This document shows, one piece after another, positions 44,140 through 54,925 of a stretch of 64,000 nt of DNA. The DNA lies in assembly GCF_040802235.1 (NCBI RefSeq), contig NC_133169.1, forward strand, positions 41,485,034-41,549,033, in the 5' to 3' direction. This DNA comes from Manis javanica. Taxonomy: Eukaryota > Chordata > Mammalia > Pholidota > Manidae. Made by a program: the position numbers and the translations under genes. How positions within the stretch are numbered: the first letter of the stretch is position 1; every line of letters begins with the position of its first letter. Below the pieces are notes generated by a model. The model made no database searches. It was given only the letters and a program-made list of their open reading frames with translations, and was not told the DNA's origin.

Positions 44140-47100
44140 AATGTTTTTAAAGCAAGGATTCCTCCTCTTAGTCAAACAGACCTGTGTGGGCGCTTGTCAT
44201 AATGTCTTATTCCAATGAGATAGAATAACACAATGGCAACTAAAGATTCACACAGATACACTTTTTTCAATGATACATATATTTTTTTAAATATTAATGA
44301 TATGCATTACCATTAATGTTATCTGGTGATATCCAGCTCCATGGATTTTTCTCCCTAAGACTGGCTCTCAGCCAGGACAGAGTCCCCACCCTAGACCTCT
44401 GTCTTTCCTGGTATCAGGATCATAAAACTTGGGGGCAGTAATACTTGCTTACCAAATATTGCACTTTAATAAATCATATTAATCATTGGAAAATTATTTG
44501 GCATTTTTCATATTCTTGTTATGAGAGAAAAACCTTAGCAACAGATTAATAAGATCTTTTTGTCACGCAGTGGTATAATAAACACCCATTTAAAAATTTT
44601 AGGTAGTGTTTAATGATAACCTAAATATACATGCCTAGAATGGTGAATTCTTAAAAAATATGAAGAATTCAAGTAAAATTTATAGAAATTAGGTACAAAG
44701 GTACAAATAAATGTACCCAACAAGAAATTCCTTCTCTACCACAGAAGTACATTGAATGAACTTCTTTATTCTATCACTATAGTACAATAGGAGGGAATTT
44801 GCCTTATAAATGTATTTGAAGCAATGAACTTCTCTTAATATTAGCAAAAATATGTCTGGAGAAAAGTACAAAAGAAAATATTGTATCTTCCTTATTGCTT
44901 CTAGAGAGATATGCAATAAAAATGAGACAGAACATGTAAAGACCAAGGTCTCATGTGAAGGGCAACTGTACACATAACCATGGTGGCAATACCTCAGTAT
45001 ACCTCAAGGCTCTTACAGAGAACCACTAGCTATATCAGTGGTGAAAGTAACACTTCCTTCTGTTCAATGAAGTGGATATCATGATGAACCAGTTGCTCCT
45101 ATGATTTCTGGTGGTATTAAACTATCCACATCCCATAGGGTTCATACTCAGGTGTTTGAATTTAGAGTTTGAGCCCTTTATCCAGGATGTACACTGGGTG
45201 TTGAGGACAATAGTAATGATGATGATGCTGGTTATAAAAACTAAACCAAAAACTAAACTAGTCAGAAAAGCGCTCCACTTGCAGTACACATTTAATGTTT
45301 ATGAAAATGAAGAAGCTGAGTCACAAAAAAGTGAAGAGCTTTCTAGAAGGCTGGAAGTGTTTGTGTTGTGTTGAAATCCAACTTATTTGTGTGCTTAAAC
45401 ACAGAATACTACCTCTAATAATGATATGTCAAACAAGTCTGCTCAATGCAGAAAATATTTAATGACAAAAATTTTAAAAATGAATATCAATCCTTCATAG
45501 GTACTGTTAATATCATTTTGTAGTTAAATTTTGTTTTTTATTCTCCTAGTCATACATGCTCTTTTAAGAAATACACTGAGGACATACAATGTAGCTTTAG
45601 AGTAATATTATGTTAATTATCCACCAGGTGGCAATGGGTGATGCCAAATCATTCCCGTATTAGCCTACTAGGGTTCTAGATAGAATCTGAAAATAATCCC
45701 TTCAATTAATATACACATTTCTCCTTCTTGTGGAGACAGATCATCTAGCCAAGGGATAAAGGGGACAGATATAAGAGTCTCCTATACAGTCACAAATATC
45801 TATGATTCCGGTAGCTGAGGAACAAGCTTCTTAACGCATAGAGAGAGTTCTGGCAAGAGTGGTGTCCTGAGAACACGCAGAGGGTGCTAAGCGGCCAGAT
45901 GACAAAGGCAGAACTTCCTTCACCTCAAGGAGCAACCATCACAGACACAGAAAACATCTGTTATAAGATGCTTCTCCCACTTCTTGATTTTTTATTAGTG
46001 CCTAAGACAGGAAAGTATTGTATAGAGATCAGTTGTCATGGTCAAGGATACATAAGCTAGACATTAACAAGAAAAGCTTCAAACACCAGATAGTTTAACT
46101 ATAAGCCAATGATTTTAAGGCCTATCTAATTCACACCTGAAAGTGGTGTATAGGTATCAAGTGATTTAAAAACATTTAAATATTAACAGAAAATAAACCT
46201 TATGAAAAGCAATGAGGTCAAGAGCTGAATGATCACTTCTTAGGCATGCACAAAAATAGAAACCTGGATCATGTCAATCAGATTTCTCTAAACCCAAAGG
46301 CTGTTCAATGAGCACAAGTATGGCTTTGGGACATTAATTCACACTAAGTGTGGAGACAGCTTTTCAGCAGATAAGCCATCACAAACACAAGAATAAAGTT
46401 GGGATATGTTGGGAGTGTGATAACTCCTGAATTTAATAATTAGCATATTGAAAGAACAAGATGTTACCTTATGATTCCAAATCACATCATGTTATGCTAG
46501 AAAATCCACATGGGAAAGAATGTGGGTTATACAGTCTTTAATTTACATAAAGGGAAGAATCCATTAAACAAACAATGATGCATACAGATTACATGCTGCA
46601 AGTTCTAAGCACTGGAAAAACGTAAATGATTACAACATGTTTACTCACATAAAGAATGCTAAGTCTGTAGAAGTGATAGAAGTTGTTTGCCCTATTATTC
46701 TTGTCATTATTGTTGCCATAATCAGTTGTAGGTAACACAGTGGATGCTCATTCTTTGCTAGGCTCCACGTGGGGAGCAGTTATTAGACTATTGCACAGAT
46801 ATGTTTATCTTAAATTTATAAATCAACACTACCTGACAATCCTGATATCTCTACCTTGTTCATTGCTCACCTACTCACCAAAATGCCTTTACTCTCAAGT
46901 TTTTAACAATCCGCCCTGTTTTCACAGACAGGAGCTCTTCTTGGTTCTGATCGCACCGAGAAAACAGGAGGCACCAGACGTAACTCGGTAACTCACTCGT
47001 GCCAAGCAGGGGCTCTCTCCGCCTTCCCTCATGCTGTGGTTAATGAGCTGGCCTTGCTCACACACGATAGTTGGTTCCAAAGCTTTTGACCATTCTCAAA

Positions 47101-47540
47101 TGTCTTCTGTCTAAGAAATTTCCCCCTTTTTTCATCCATCACCAATTTTCTCTTTGTATAGAAAGCTTCCCTTAAACCTGTCTGTAATATCTCACAGCAA
47201 CAAAACACACTGGAATCATACACCTTTCTAGCTACTCCTCCATTTCTTTGCTCTCATTTACCACTAAAAGACAAACTGTATTAATGCTTTATTCATCTTG
47301 TTCCCTTCCTTTCCCTCTATTTTACCCCAAATGCCCTCTGAGCATAACTCCGTTTTGACTGTTCTTACTAGGTCCCGAGCGGACTCCAGGCTGCCAAATA
47401 CAATGGTCAGTGTTCAGAGCTCACTGTGATCCAGCAAGACGCCGCACCTGCTGCAGCTGATGGCACTTCCCATCTTTGAGCCATTCTCACACCTGAATCT
47501 AAGAAAATATTTTATATTACCCAATCAATCCCTGTCTCTT
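44140..47540. other. AT-rich spacer, no gene recognised
   Basis: Unique-looking sequence with short frames only. The notable item is the CTCF-like site at 45621. Some segments may be old repeats that I cannot name. Confidence 0.45.
45621..45634 (+). promoter_or_regulatory. strong CTCF-type core motif
   Basis: CCACCAGGTGGCAA agrees with the CTCF core CCACNAGGTGGCAG at all but the last base. It lies between the tandem OR array and the opposite-strand OR at 49.2 kb. Binding is inferred from sequence only. Confidence 0.45.
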
Positions 47541-47890
47541 TATTATTTATTTTTATTTACTTATCAAAGTATAGTTTAAATCCAATATTATATTGGTTTC
47601 AGCTATACAATATAATGTTTCAACAATTATATACATTATTATTCAACATTATAAGTGTAGTTATGATCTCTTACCACAGAATGATATTAAATATTATTAA
47701 CTAGAGTCCCTGTTATGTTTTTTTTCCCAATACTAATTCATTTTATATTGGTAGTTTTTATCTCCTCATGCCCTTCACCTATCCCCCCCCTTACAGTCAT
47801 CACCAATTTGTTCTTGGTATCATTGAGTCTATTTCTGTTTTTGTTTGTTTGTTCATTTGTTTTTTACTGTCTCACTTGCTTCCCAGTGAA
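47540..47890 (-). mobile_element. old L1, 3' UTR only
   Basis: The reverse complement of an L1MA-like 3' end. It starts with ATTTACTTATCAAAGTATAGTTTAAATCCAATATTATATTGGTTTCA and runs to TTGTTTGTTTGTTCATTTG. It shows the same order of phrases as 16345-16690, including the ATCACCAATTTGTTCT / CAACCACCAGTTTGTTCT step. Confidence 0.75.
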
Positions 47891-48149
47891 CAAACCTGCC
47901 TCAGTTCTCATTCTCAACCCTCTATTTTTACCTAAATGATCGTAACTCTTCCTATGCCTTTCGATCTCCCTTCAACTCTGAAGACTACGTATTTAGACCT
48001 TCAGCCCAGAACTCTAATCTGAAACCCAACTGACTTCACACAACTAACAAGCATTTCAAAAGTGTCTTTATAACAACAAAATTCTCTATTTCTCCTACTC
48101 AGTATTGACACTTGAAAAATTTTCAAAATATCAGTAAATAGAAATGCCA

Positions 48150-48450
48150 TTGTCATTTTGCTGGAGCCCAAACCGTTGAGCAATCGTTCCTTCTGCACTC
48201 CTCCCGGCAGCCATCTTTCCTGAGACCTGATCCTGCTGCCCAACTGCTCCCCTCAGTCCATCTTTGTCTCTCATCTTTAAAGCTTCTTAAGTTGTCTTCC
48301 TGTATCTACCTGACCTAGTTCCTAGCTCTATTCTCCACATTATAAACAGAGTGATTCTTTTAAACTGTATATTGTGTCAAATTACATTTCTACAGAAAAT
48401 TCTTCAAAAGCTTCCCATCTCACCCAAAACAAAAATAAAAATGTATTCAA
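48150..48450. repeat. possible L2/MIR-type fragment
   Basis: CTCTATTCTCCACATTATAAACAGAGTGATTCTTTTAAACTG, AAATTACATTTC and AAAGCTTCCCATCTCACCCAAAAC resemble the degraded L2-like phrases common in mammals. Weak evidence. Confidence 0.35.
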
Positions 48451-49207
48451 GTAATACTGATGAAGAATCATACAGACTTGGGAAATGTAAATTTTCTGTC
48501 TTAGTCTTCCTCCTTCCTAGATCTCTGCTATTAAAATGACATGGAAGAAGGCACAGTAGTGTTCTTTTATGTTAAATATTAGAGTATATTCCCTTTCACT
48601 AATTATGTAATACTTTGATATTCAATATTCATAGTCATCTGAGTCAGGCTCACTCACTGTTATGTGTACCTCACACTTGACAGTCACCGTTTTCAGCACG
48701 AGTGGCATGTAGGTGATCACAGACCTGAGGATCCACTGAGAGAAATCCAATAACCAGAGACAACCCACATTGTGTGGTTTAATTTCTTTGTTACTTGTGA
48801 ATTGGCATTGTTTTTCTTTATTGATACAAAAAAAAATCACAGTATTTTGGGCACTGAAATTTGGTAGCTTTGGAAGGTTTTTGATTTGTTTAACCATGAG
48901 TTAAGTGTGGAGTAGCCTGTGAAGAGTTAGTGTGAAATCTAATATCTGTTCTTCTTCATTTTTTTGAGAAACAAATGACCTAGATTAGATGAAATCTTTA
49001 ACTTAATTAATAATACATTATTTTTGATAGCCAGAAAGTCTCTGCTTAAGTAATGAAACATTGTGGGTCTCCCTCACCCTCAGGAAAAAGTCACAAGCAA
49101 AGGTAAATCAACTTAATTGCCAAATGTGAATAATCTCTGATAGCTGACCAACAGTCTCTTGTGAAACAGGGGCTATAGAGGATGTTCCTTGGAGATATTT
49201 TTCCAGG
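48450..49207. other. spacer downstream of the OR2T-like gene
   Basis: No coding feature recognised; the 91-codon minus-strand frame at 48897-48622 has no family features. The 3' UTR of the minus-strand OR should lie here, but I cannot place its end. Confidence 0.35.
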
Positions 49208-50167
49208 TCACTGGAGCTTTAAGCATCCGTTGTGAGTGCTTTTGGAAGAGCACTGTACAAATGTCTTTCTAAATGCCCCTGTGACGTCCTTGTTTCTGAG
49301 GCTGTAGATGAGAGGGTTGAGCATGGGTGTGATGATGATGTAGAAGGTTGACACTACCTTGTCCTTCTCAGGGGTGTGGAAAGACTGGGGAAGCACATAC
49401 GTGTAGAAGGCAGTCCCATAGAAAATGCTGACCACAGTCAAGTGGGAAGAGCATGTAGTAAAGACCTTTCTCCGGCCTTCAGGGGAGCGCATGGGGTGGA
49501 CGGTTAGCAAGATGAGGGAGTAGGAGGCTGCAATAACAGATACAGGGATGAGCAGCATGATTACACAGCAGATGTACATTAAGGTTTCATACAAGGATGT
49601 GTCGGCACAGGCCAGCCTGAGAACTGCGGGGATCTCACAGAAGAAATGGTTGATGAGGCGGGAGCCACAGTAGGGGAAATTCATAGTGATGGGTGTGAGC
49701 AGCAAGCCATCCAGGGACCCACCAAACCAGGCACCAGCAGCCAGCAGAAGACACACCCTGTGGTTCATCAGGACGGGGTACCGCAGAGGGTCACACATGG
49801 CCACATAGCGGTCATAGGCCATGCAGCCCAGGAGGAAGAACTCTGCGCCGATCATGGTCAAATAGAGGAAGATCTGGATGCCACAGCCCACAAAGAAAAT
49901 GGTCTTCTCCTTAGAAACCATGTCAACCAGGAGCTTTGGGACAGTGGTACAAATGAAAACAGTGTCCATCAAAGACAGCTGGCTAAGCAGGAAGTACATG
50001 GGGGTGTGGAGGCGGGAGTCCACCTGAATCAAGGATATCATGACCAGGTTTGCAGTTACAGCCACCACAAAAATAGCAAAAATAATTGCAAAGACCGTTC
50101 CTGCAGCTTTGCTGTTTACCGGAAGCCCCAGGAGGATAAAGCCTGCTGACAAAGTTCTATTCTTCAT
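49208..50167 (-). CDS. intact olfactory receptor, OR2T-like (319 aa)
   Basis: Odorant GPCR of class II. ATG 50167 starts [10 protein letters not shown] with N-glycosylation site N3. Hallmarks are [18 protein letters not shown] (51-68), cysteines C95 and C177, [10 protein letters not shown] (116-125), SY at 215-216, [13 protein letters not shown] (234-246) and [15 protein letters not shown] (281-295). LSQLSLMD and PKLLVDM together are characteristic of the OR2T/OR2M/OR2AJ clade by memory; the exact orthologue is not assignable. It has opposite orientation to the other ORs and lies in GC-richer sequence. A pyrimidine-rich stretch with AG ends lies just upstream on the minus strand (50170-50240) and could serve as the splice acceptor of its 5' intron. 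No disabling changes are seen. Confidence 0.93.
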   Translation of the reverse strand: MKNRTLSAGFILLGLPVNSKAAGTVFAIIFAIFVVAVTANLVMISLIQVDSRLHTPMYFLLSQLSLMDTVFICTTVPKLLVDMVSKEKTIFFVGCGIQIFLYLTMIGAEFFLLGCMAYDRYVAMCDPLRYPVLMNHRVCLLLAAGAWFGGSLDGLLLTPITMNFPYCGSRLINHFFCEIPAVLRLACADTSLYETLMYICCVIMLLIPVSVIAASYSLILLTVHPMRSPEGRRKVFTTCSSHLTVVSIFYGTAFYTYVLPQSFHTPEKDKVVSTFYIIITPMLNPLIYSLRNKDVTGAFRKTFVQCSSKSTHNGCLKLQ

Positions 50168-50499
50168 TGATGTTGCCTATGACAGCTCCAGGGAGCAGGA
50201 AGCCACGGAGATTAAGGATGGAGAGGAAAGAAAGAACTGTCTCTATGAGAGAAACTTGCAGTGGAGATGACGTCTCAGAGGGTACTTGTCAGGATGGCAT
50301 CTTCCAAGACAGATGCTAGAGAGAAGCAGACCAAGAGACACATCCATAAATCAGTGACTGTAGACCTATTCCTCCTGTTGGAGAACAACCCTTCATATAT
50401 TTTGTTTATGATCATGTTTCAATGTATAGATTTTGCTAATTGCATAGTAAAGTTGGTGTTTACTATACCTATATGAGAGTTTTAACTGTATCTGTCCTC

Positions 50500-51560
50500 T
50501 GCATTCTGCCTTTCTGGCTTCCAGAATGATGTCCCATCCATACCAGTGTTCCAGGTGGGGTTTGATCTCGGGTTCTTTCCCCACCACAACAAAGTGAAAG
50601 GCAGAGACACAGTAGTAAGGCAGAGTGACACTTTTATTTGAATCCACTCCAAGGGAGGAGCAGGCTAGAGTCAAGGCAGACAAAGGCCCTGAACTTTTAG
50701 GAGAGGCTCTGTATACCAGGACCAAGACCCGAGGCACCTCTTTTGATTGACAGAGTGAGGTCATTTGATGGACAGCTGGAGTTTTACAACCATTCCTCTT
50801 GGTGTGTATGTCTTCCCAAAGTGCACACAGAAATGCCCAGGGCGGGGAGCAAAACAGCAATTTTATTTTAATGAGATCATGAGGGGGTGTGTTTTGGGTG
50901 GTTCTTAATTTTGTTTAATTGCCGCTGTTTTGGGACCTGGCTGGGACGGGTTGGCTAGGTTGCGATAGGCAAGCAGTCATTTCCCTGTAGAGCCTTTGTG
51001 GTCTCCTCGTGGAACCCCCTGCTTGGGCAGTGTGGGCAATTTTTTCCTTGAACTCTAACTTCCTCTTCCCGAGCTTCTCACATCTACCTTTCTCTCTAAC
51101 AGTCAGGCTAAGTCAATAGTAATTGGAGAAAAGGGCAATTGATTTATTATTTGAATGGCTAAAGGTTAACAAAAGAAAAAAACGCAGGAAGTGAAGTGTG
51201 TGCAGTGAGACCACCTCCTGTGTCTCTGCTCTGCTGTCCATGCTTCACCTCTGACATTTCTGGTCACCATGTATATGGGTGTTTCTTTCCAATACCAAGA
51301 GATTTTCCATTCTCCAGACAGCAGCTGGGTTTCTTATAATTTCATTCAGTTCTTACAGTGTCTGCCTGGATTCAGCCTGATATCCCACAGGCTAAATGCT
51401 CATTCCCACGAGCCTGCCTGTGGCTTCTGTGCCAACTGCAAGCACAAGGGTCTGACCTGGGATGCCAGTTTCAGTCACTCGTGTTTTTGAACTGCTGGAT
51501 TCAGGAGGAAGTTCTCATGACCTCCTTCCTAGGTTCATGTAATTTTCCAAAGTGTCTCAT
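50500..51560. other. probable LTR-derived or other repeat sequence
   Basis: Moderate-GC sequence without coding potential. AACAGCAATTTTATTTTAATGAG (50850-50870) and the TCAGGCTAAGTCAATAG segment look repeat-like, but I cannot assign a family. The upstream exon and promoter of the OR2T-like gene may also lie here. Confidence 0.3.
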
Positions 51561-51569
51561 AGAATTCAG

Positions 51570-51870
51570 AAAAATAATCTACTTACTAGGCTGAATAGCA
51601 TAAAGCCTGGGAGTGACCGAGGATGCATGGGACGAGCTGTGGAGTGGCTTGCAGATATGTCTTGCCCTCCGCGGGAGTGTGTCGCCCTCCTAGCAACTCC
51701 ACCTATGCACCAACCAGAAGCTCTCTGAATCACATTTTGGATTTTTACAGGTTTCATTATTTAAGCATAATTGATCAAATCATTGGCCATTGGTGATTGA
51801 TTGAACCTTTAGCTCCTCTTGTCTTCTGGGAGGCCTTGGAGGTGAGTGCTGAAAACTTCTGACCTCTGAT
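51570..51870 (-). repeat. LTR-like fragment
   Basis: Read on the minus strand, CACCAATGGCCAATGATTTG, AATGAAACCTGTAAAAATCC, AGAGAGCTTCTGGTTGGTGC and finally TATTCAGCCTAGTAAGTA follow the order of a common mammalian ERV LTR (promoter with TAAAAA box, then the polyadenylation zone). The subfamily is not determined. Confidence 0.5.
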
Positions 51871-52179
51871 CATATGGACAGCTTCCTGGCAATGAGCTGT
51901 GAGCCTTCAGAGAGTTTCATGCATCACCGCACTACCGTGAACTCATGGGTTGCTCTGAAGGGCCTTTTTGTGAATAACAAAAGATACCCACATAGCTCTT
52001 TTCATTTAGGCAATCCCTAGGGTTCTAGGGGTCTGTGCCAGAATGGAGACAAAGCACAAACGTGTACCTCTTTTTATGCATTACAACATCACAAAAGGGT
52101 AGGACACTGCTGAGGCTTCATGAATGTTCTAGTCACCCTATTTCACTCAGGTTATTCCAGAACCTTTCCTGCTATCTCC

Positions 52180-52720
52180 CTTTATCTCTGTGCTTTTAGA
52201 GAAAGCAAAGTGATGTTGAAAGACCTACATAAGACCAAGTCATCCTGCTCACAACTGCTCTGGTGCTTCAGGGCCCACGCAAAGCCTGCCTTGCTATGAC
52301 CCTTCACCCTCTCATCATCTCCTGCTCCGCCAGTGTGTTCACCCTGGTGCTGCGGACCCCACGTCCTCCTTGCTGGATCCTTCACCCTGAGCCCGTGGCT
52401 TTTACCCACGCTGTGACCCAGGCCCGAGCCTCCTCCCTGCATCTGAACCCAGTTTTGCCCTCGTACCCTTCAGGGCTTCGCTCCTGACCTGCCTTCTCAG
52501 AGAAGCCCCTTCGTACTGGACTTGATGACTCAGATTTTCACATCTCTTAACACACCTCACATATATATTCATCCTATTTTTTATTAGTCTACTGTTGCTA
52601 GACAGTAAGTTCAATATAAGCAAGGGTGTCTGCCTATTCTGTTTTCTGGGTGCTTTGACAATATAAAAGAATGCCTGGGACCTGGCAAATATTTTTTTCA
52701 ATGCTTAAATGAATGATTGC
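52180..52720 (+). repeat. L2 LINE 3' portion
   Basis: CATGCAAAGCCTGCCTTGC-like text leads through CTTCAGGGCTTCGCTCC, CCTTCTCAGAGAAGCCCC and CTAGACAGTAAGTTCAATATAAGCAAGGGTGTCTGCC to ATGCCTGGGACCTGGCAAAT. This is the usual progression at the 3' end of L2. Confidence 0.7.
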
Positions 52721-52729
52721 TAAACATTT

Positions 52730-53395
52730 ACAATCTATATGATGCTTAAAATTTTTTTTTTTCTGTTTAAGGTGATACTCCTCTAGTAGAAATACTTTAA
52801 AATAGACCTGGGCATGTTATACATAATGTGCTAAAGGAAAATAAAATGTTCTAAATAGCAGGCCCTTGTGTGTATCTTCAATCCAAAATGAGCTTCCTGT
52901 AAAATAGAATCCATCTACATTTTCTAATAAGAAACTTAGTTTTAGGAAAGAGGAATTAAACATAAATTTCTAAGGTTATATATACAATTTTGAGACAATC
53001 ACTTTCTGGGACTTAGTATACCAACTTAGACAAAGTCACATGTCAACACAAAGTACAGCAAACAATGGACTCACCACTTTCTTTCTCTTCTGAATCTCCC
53101 CTTGTTGTGACAGCTTTTCATTTACTATATCCCAGTTATCATATGAAAGATACTTGTAACTTCAGATGCTGTCATCCATCCAGAGTTTGTATTGTGGATG
53201 TTAATATGGTTAGAACTCAATCTGTGAGACACACATAAAAGGAGAAAAAAACTTATGTATGATTTTTCTTAACAGAAAGTTTCCATGTGTTTCCTATTAT
53301 CAAAAAAAGTATCTTAAAATGTTACTATTAATATGTCATTTTTAAATTTTGCAAAGCTATAATGGACTTCACTTAGTGTTAAAATAAATCCAATT
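52730..53395. other. AT-rich spacer
   Basis: Nothing coding or repetitive recognised. Confidence 0.35.
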
Positions 53396-53399
53396 GTGC

Positions 53400-53890
53400 T
53401 AGGCAGAATAACGTACCCAGTCAAAGGTGCTTTGTTCTGATACCCAGATCATGAATATGTTCCCTTCCTATTTTGCAGATGTGATTACGTTAGGGGTAGT
53501 GAGATGGGAGATGATTTGGGAATGTCCTGTTGTGTCCAGTGAAATTACAAAAGTCCCAAAAGAGGGATGAGGGAAGAGGGAGGCAGGAGACAGAGGGGGA
53601 TATGCGGCGTCATGTACAGATGGTTTCCCAGGATCCGAACACTGGCTCTGAAGGTGGAGGGACTGCAGGCAAGGCAGGGAGTGGTTTCCAGAATCTGAGA
53701 AAGGCTAGAAGTGGATTCTCCCTTACAGCCTTCCAAAAGGAGTGCAGACTCTCCTGACAGCTTTATTTCAGCCCAGCAATACTAATGTCAGACTTGTGAG
53801 CTCTAGAACTGTAAGACAATCAGCTGTGTCATTTTAAGCCAATGAGTTTGATGCAGCTGCCATACCAATAAATAATTTTATCAACTTTTA
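53400..53890 (+). repeat. MLT1-type MaLR LTR
   Basis: AGGCAGAATAACGTACCC, TTTTGCAGATGTGATTACGTTAG, GAGGCAGGAGACAG, TTCTCCCTTACAGCC, CTCTAGAACTGTAAGACAATCAG and GTGTCATTTTAAGCCAATGAG occur in the order of an MLT1 (ERVL-MaLR) LTR in plus orientation. Confidence 0.8.
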
Positions 53891-54715
53891 AACATAACCA
53901 TAAGAATAATGAGCTCTGATTGCAGAGCATAAGTATGACTGAAGAACGTTCCTAATAATATGTTAGTGCTGAATCTCTGCCAGGCATTGTTTCTTTACGC
54001 TCCTCATCAATGTGTTTTGATGTAGTCACTCTGCAGAGCACACCCATGGAGTCACGTACTGTGATTATCACCATCTTGCAGCTGGAGAAACAGGTTAGAA
54101 GTGGGCAAGTGGTGGGCCTGTGTCTTGGCTCAAGGACTCAGGTTTTGTTTTCCTTACTTACCACAATTAAGTTCAACTGACACCCAAATGCACACTATCT
54201 TTTGAAGTATCAGTTAGGTTTACAAAAAGTGAAGAAAAGTCCAAGGAATATAGGCTGCAAGGCCAGGATCACAATTAAGAGTAATTTGAATTTCTGGTTA
54301 AAAGTTGTCAACAGTGTCATAAAGTAATAAAAGGAAGTTAATTGTTTCCAGAAATCCAAAAGGCATTCAAACTCCAGGGCAATGCTTAGCCATCTTGCAT
54401 CTGCATGCAGTGCATCTAACTGGCTGCCTGGCTTCCTGCTGAGGTCCCATGGAAAGAAAAGTGTTCACCTGATATACCATGAGAAAGACTTGCAAGCCCC
54501 AGACTTACATATCACTGAGGGCAACCTCCCATCTCTAAGGAGACATAATAGTGCCACATCCAGGAGACCTGCCCCCCGGCTTTCACCAGTTCAAACAACA
54601 CTAGATTTGCAGCCCTGTAAAGATAATATCCTATTTCCTTTCAAGGATGGGATTTGAAGGGAAGCCTCTGTAATGTGTGTCAGGGAGAAGTGGCAGAGTT
54701 CACTCAAGAATAAAT
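53890..54715. other. spacer, no gene recognised
   Basis: The stretch 54000-54130 (CAGAGCACACCCATGGAG, CCATCTTGCAGCTGGAGAAACAGG) resembles a degraded MIR. A 91-codon plus-strand frame (54382-54657) shows no family features. Confidence 0.35.
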
Positions 54716-54719
54716 GATT

Positions 54720-54925
54720 CCTGTCACGGGGATGAAACTGAGGCATAGGGAACATAGTCAATAGTATTGCAATATCTATGTCTATTGTAATATCTTTGAT
54801 GACAGATGGTAATTATTCTTATAGTGCTAAGCATACACTAATGTGTATAATCACCAAATGATTGTATTATATGCCTGAAAGCAATGTAATGTTGTATATC
54901 AAACATACTTCAGTACAAAAGAATA
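54720..54925 (+). repeat. old L1 3' end fragment
   Basis: GGAACATAGTCAATAGTATTGCAATA, ACAGATGGTAATTATTCTTATAG and TATGCCTGAAAGCAATGTAATGTTGTATATCAA form the sense-strand end of an old L1, related to 22350-22495. Confidence 0.75.
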
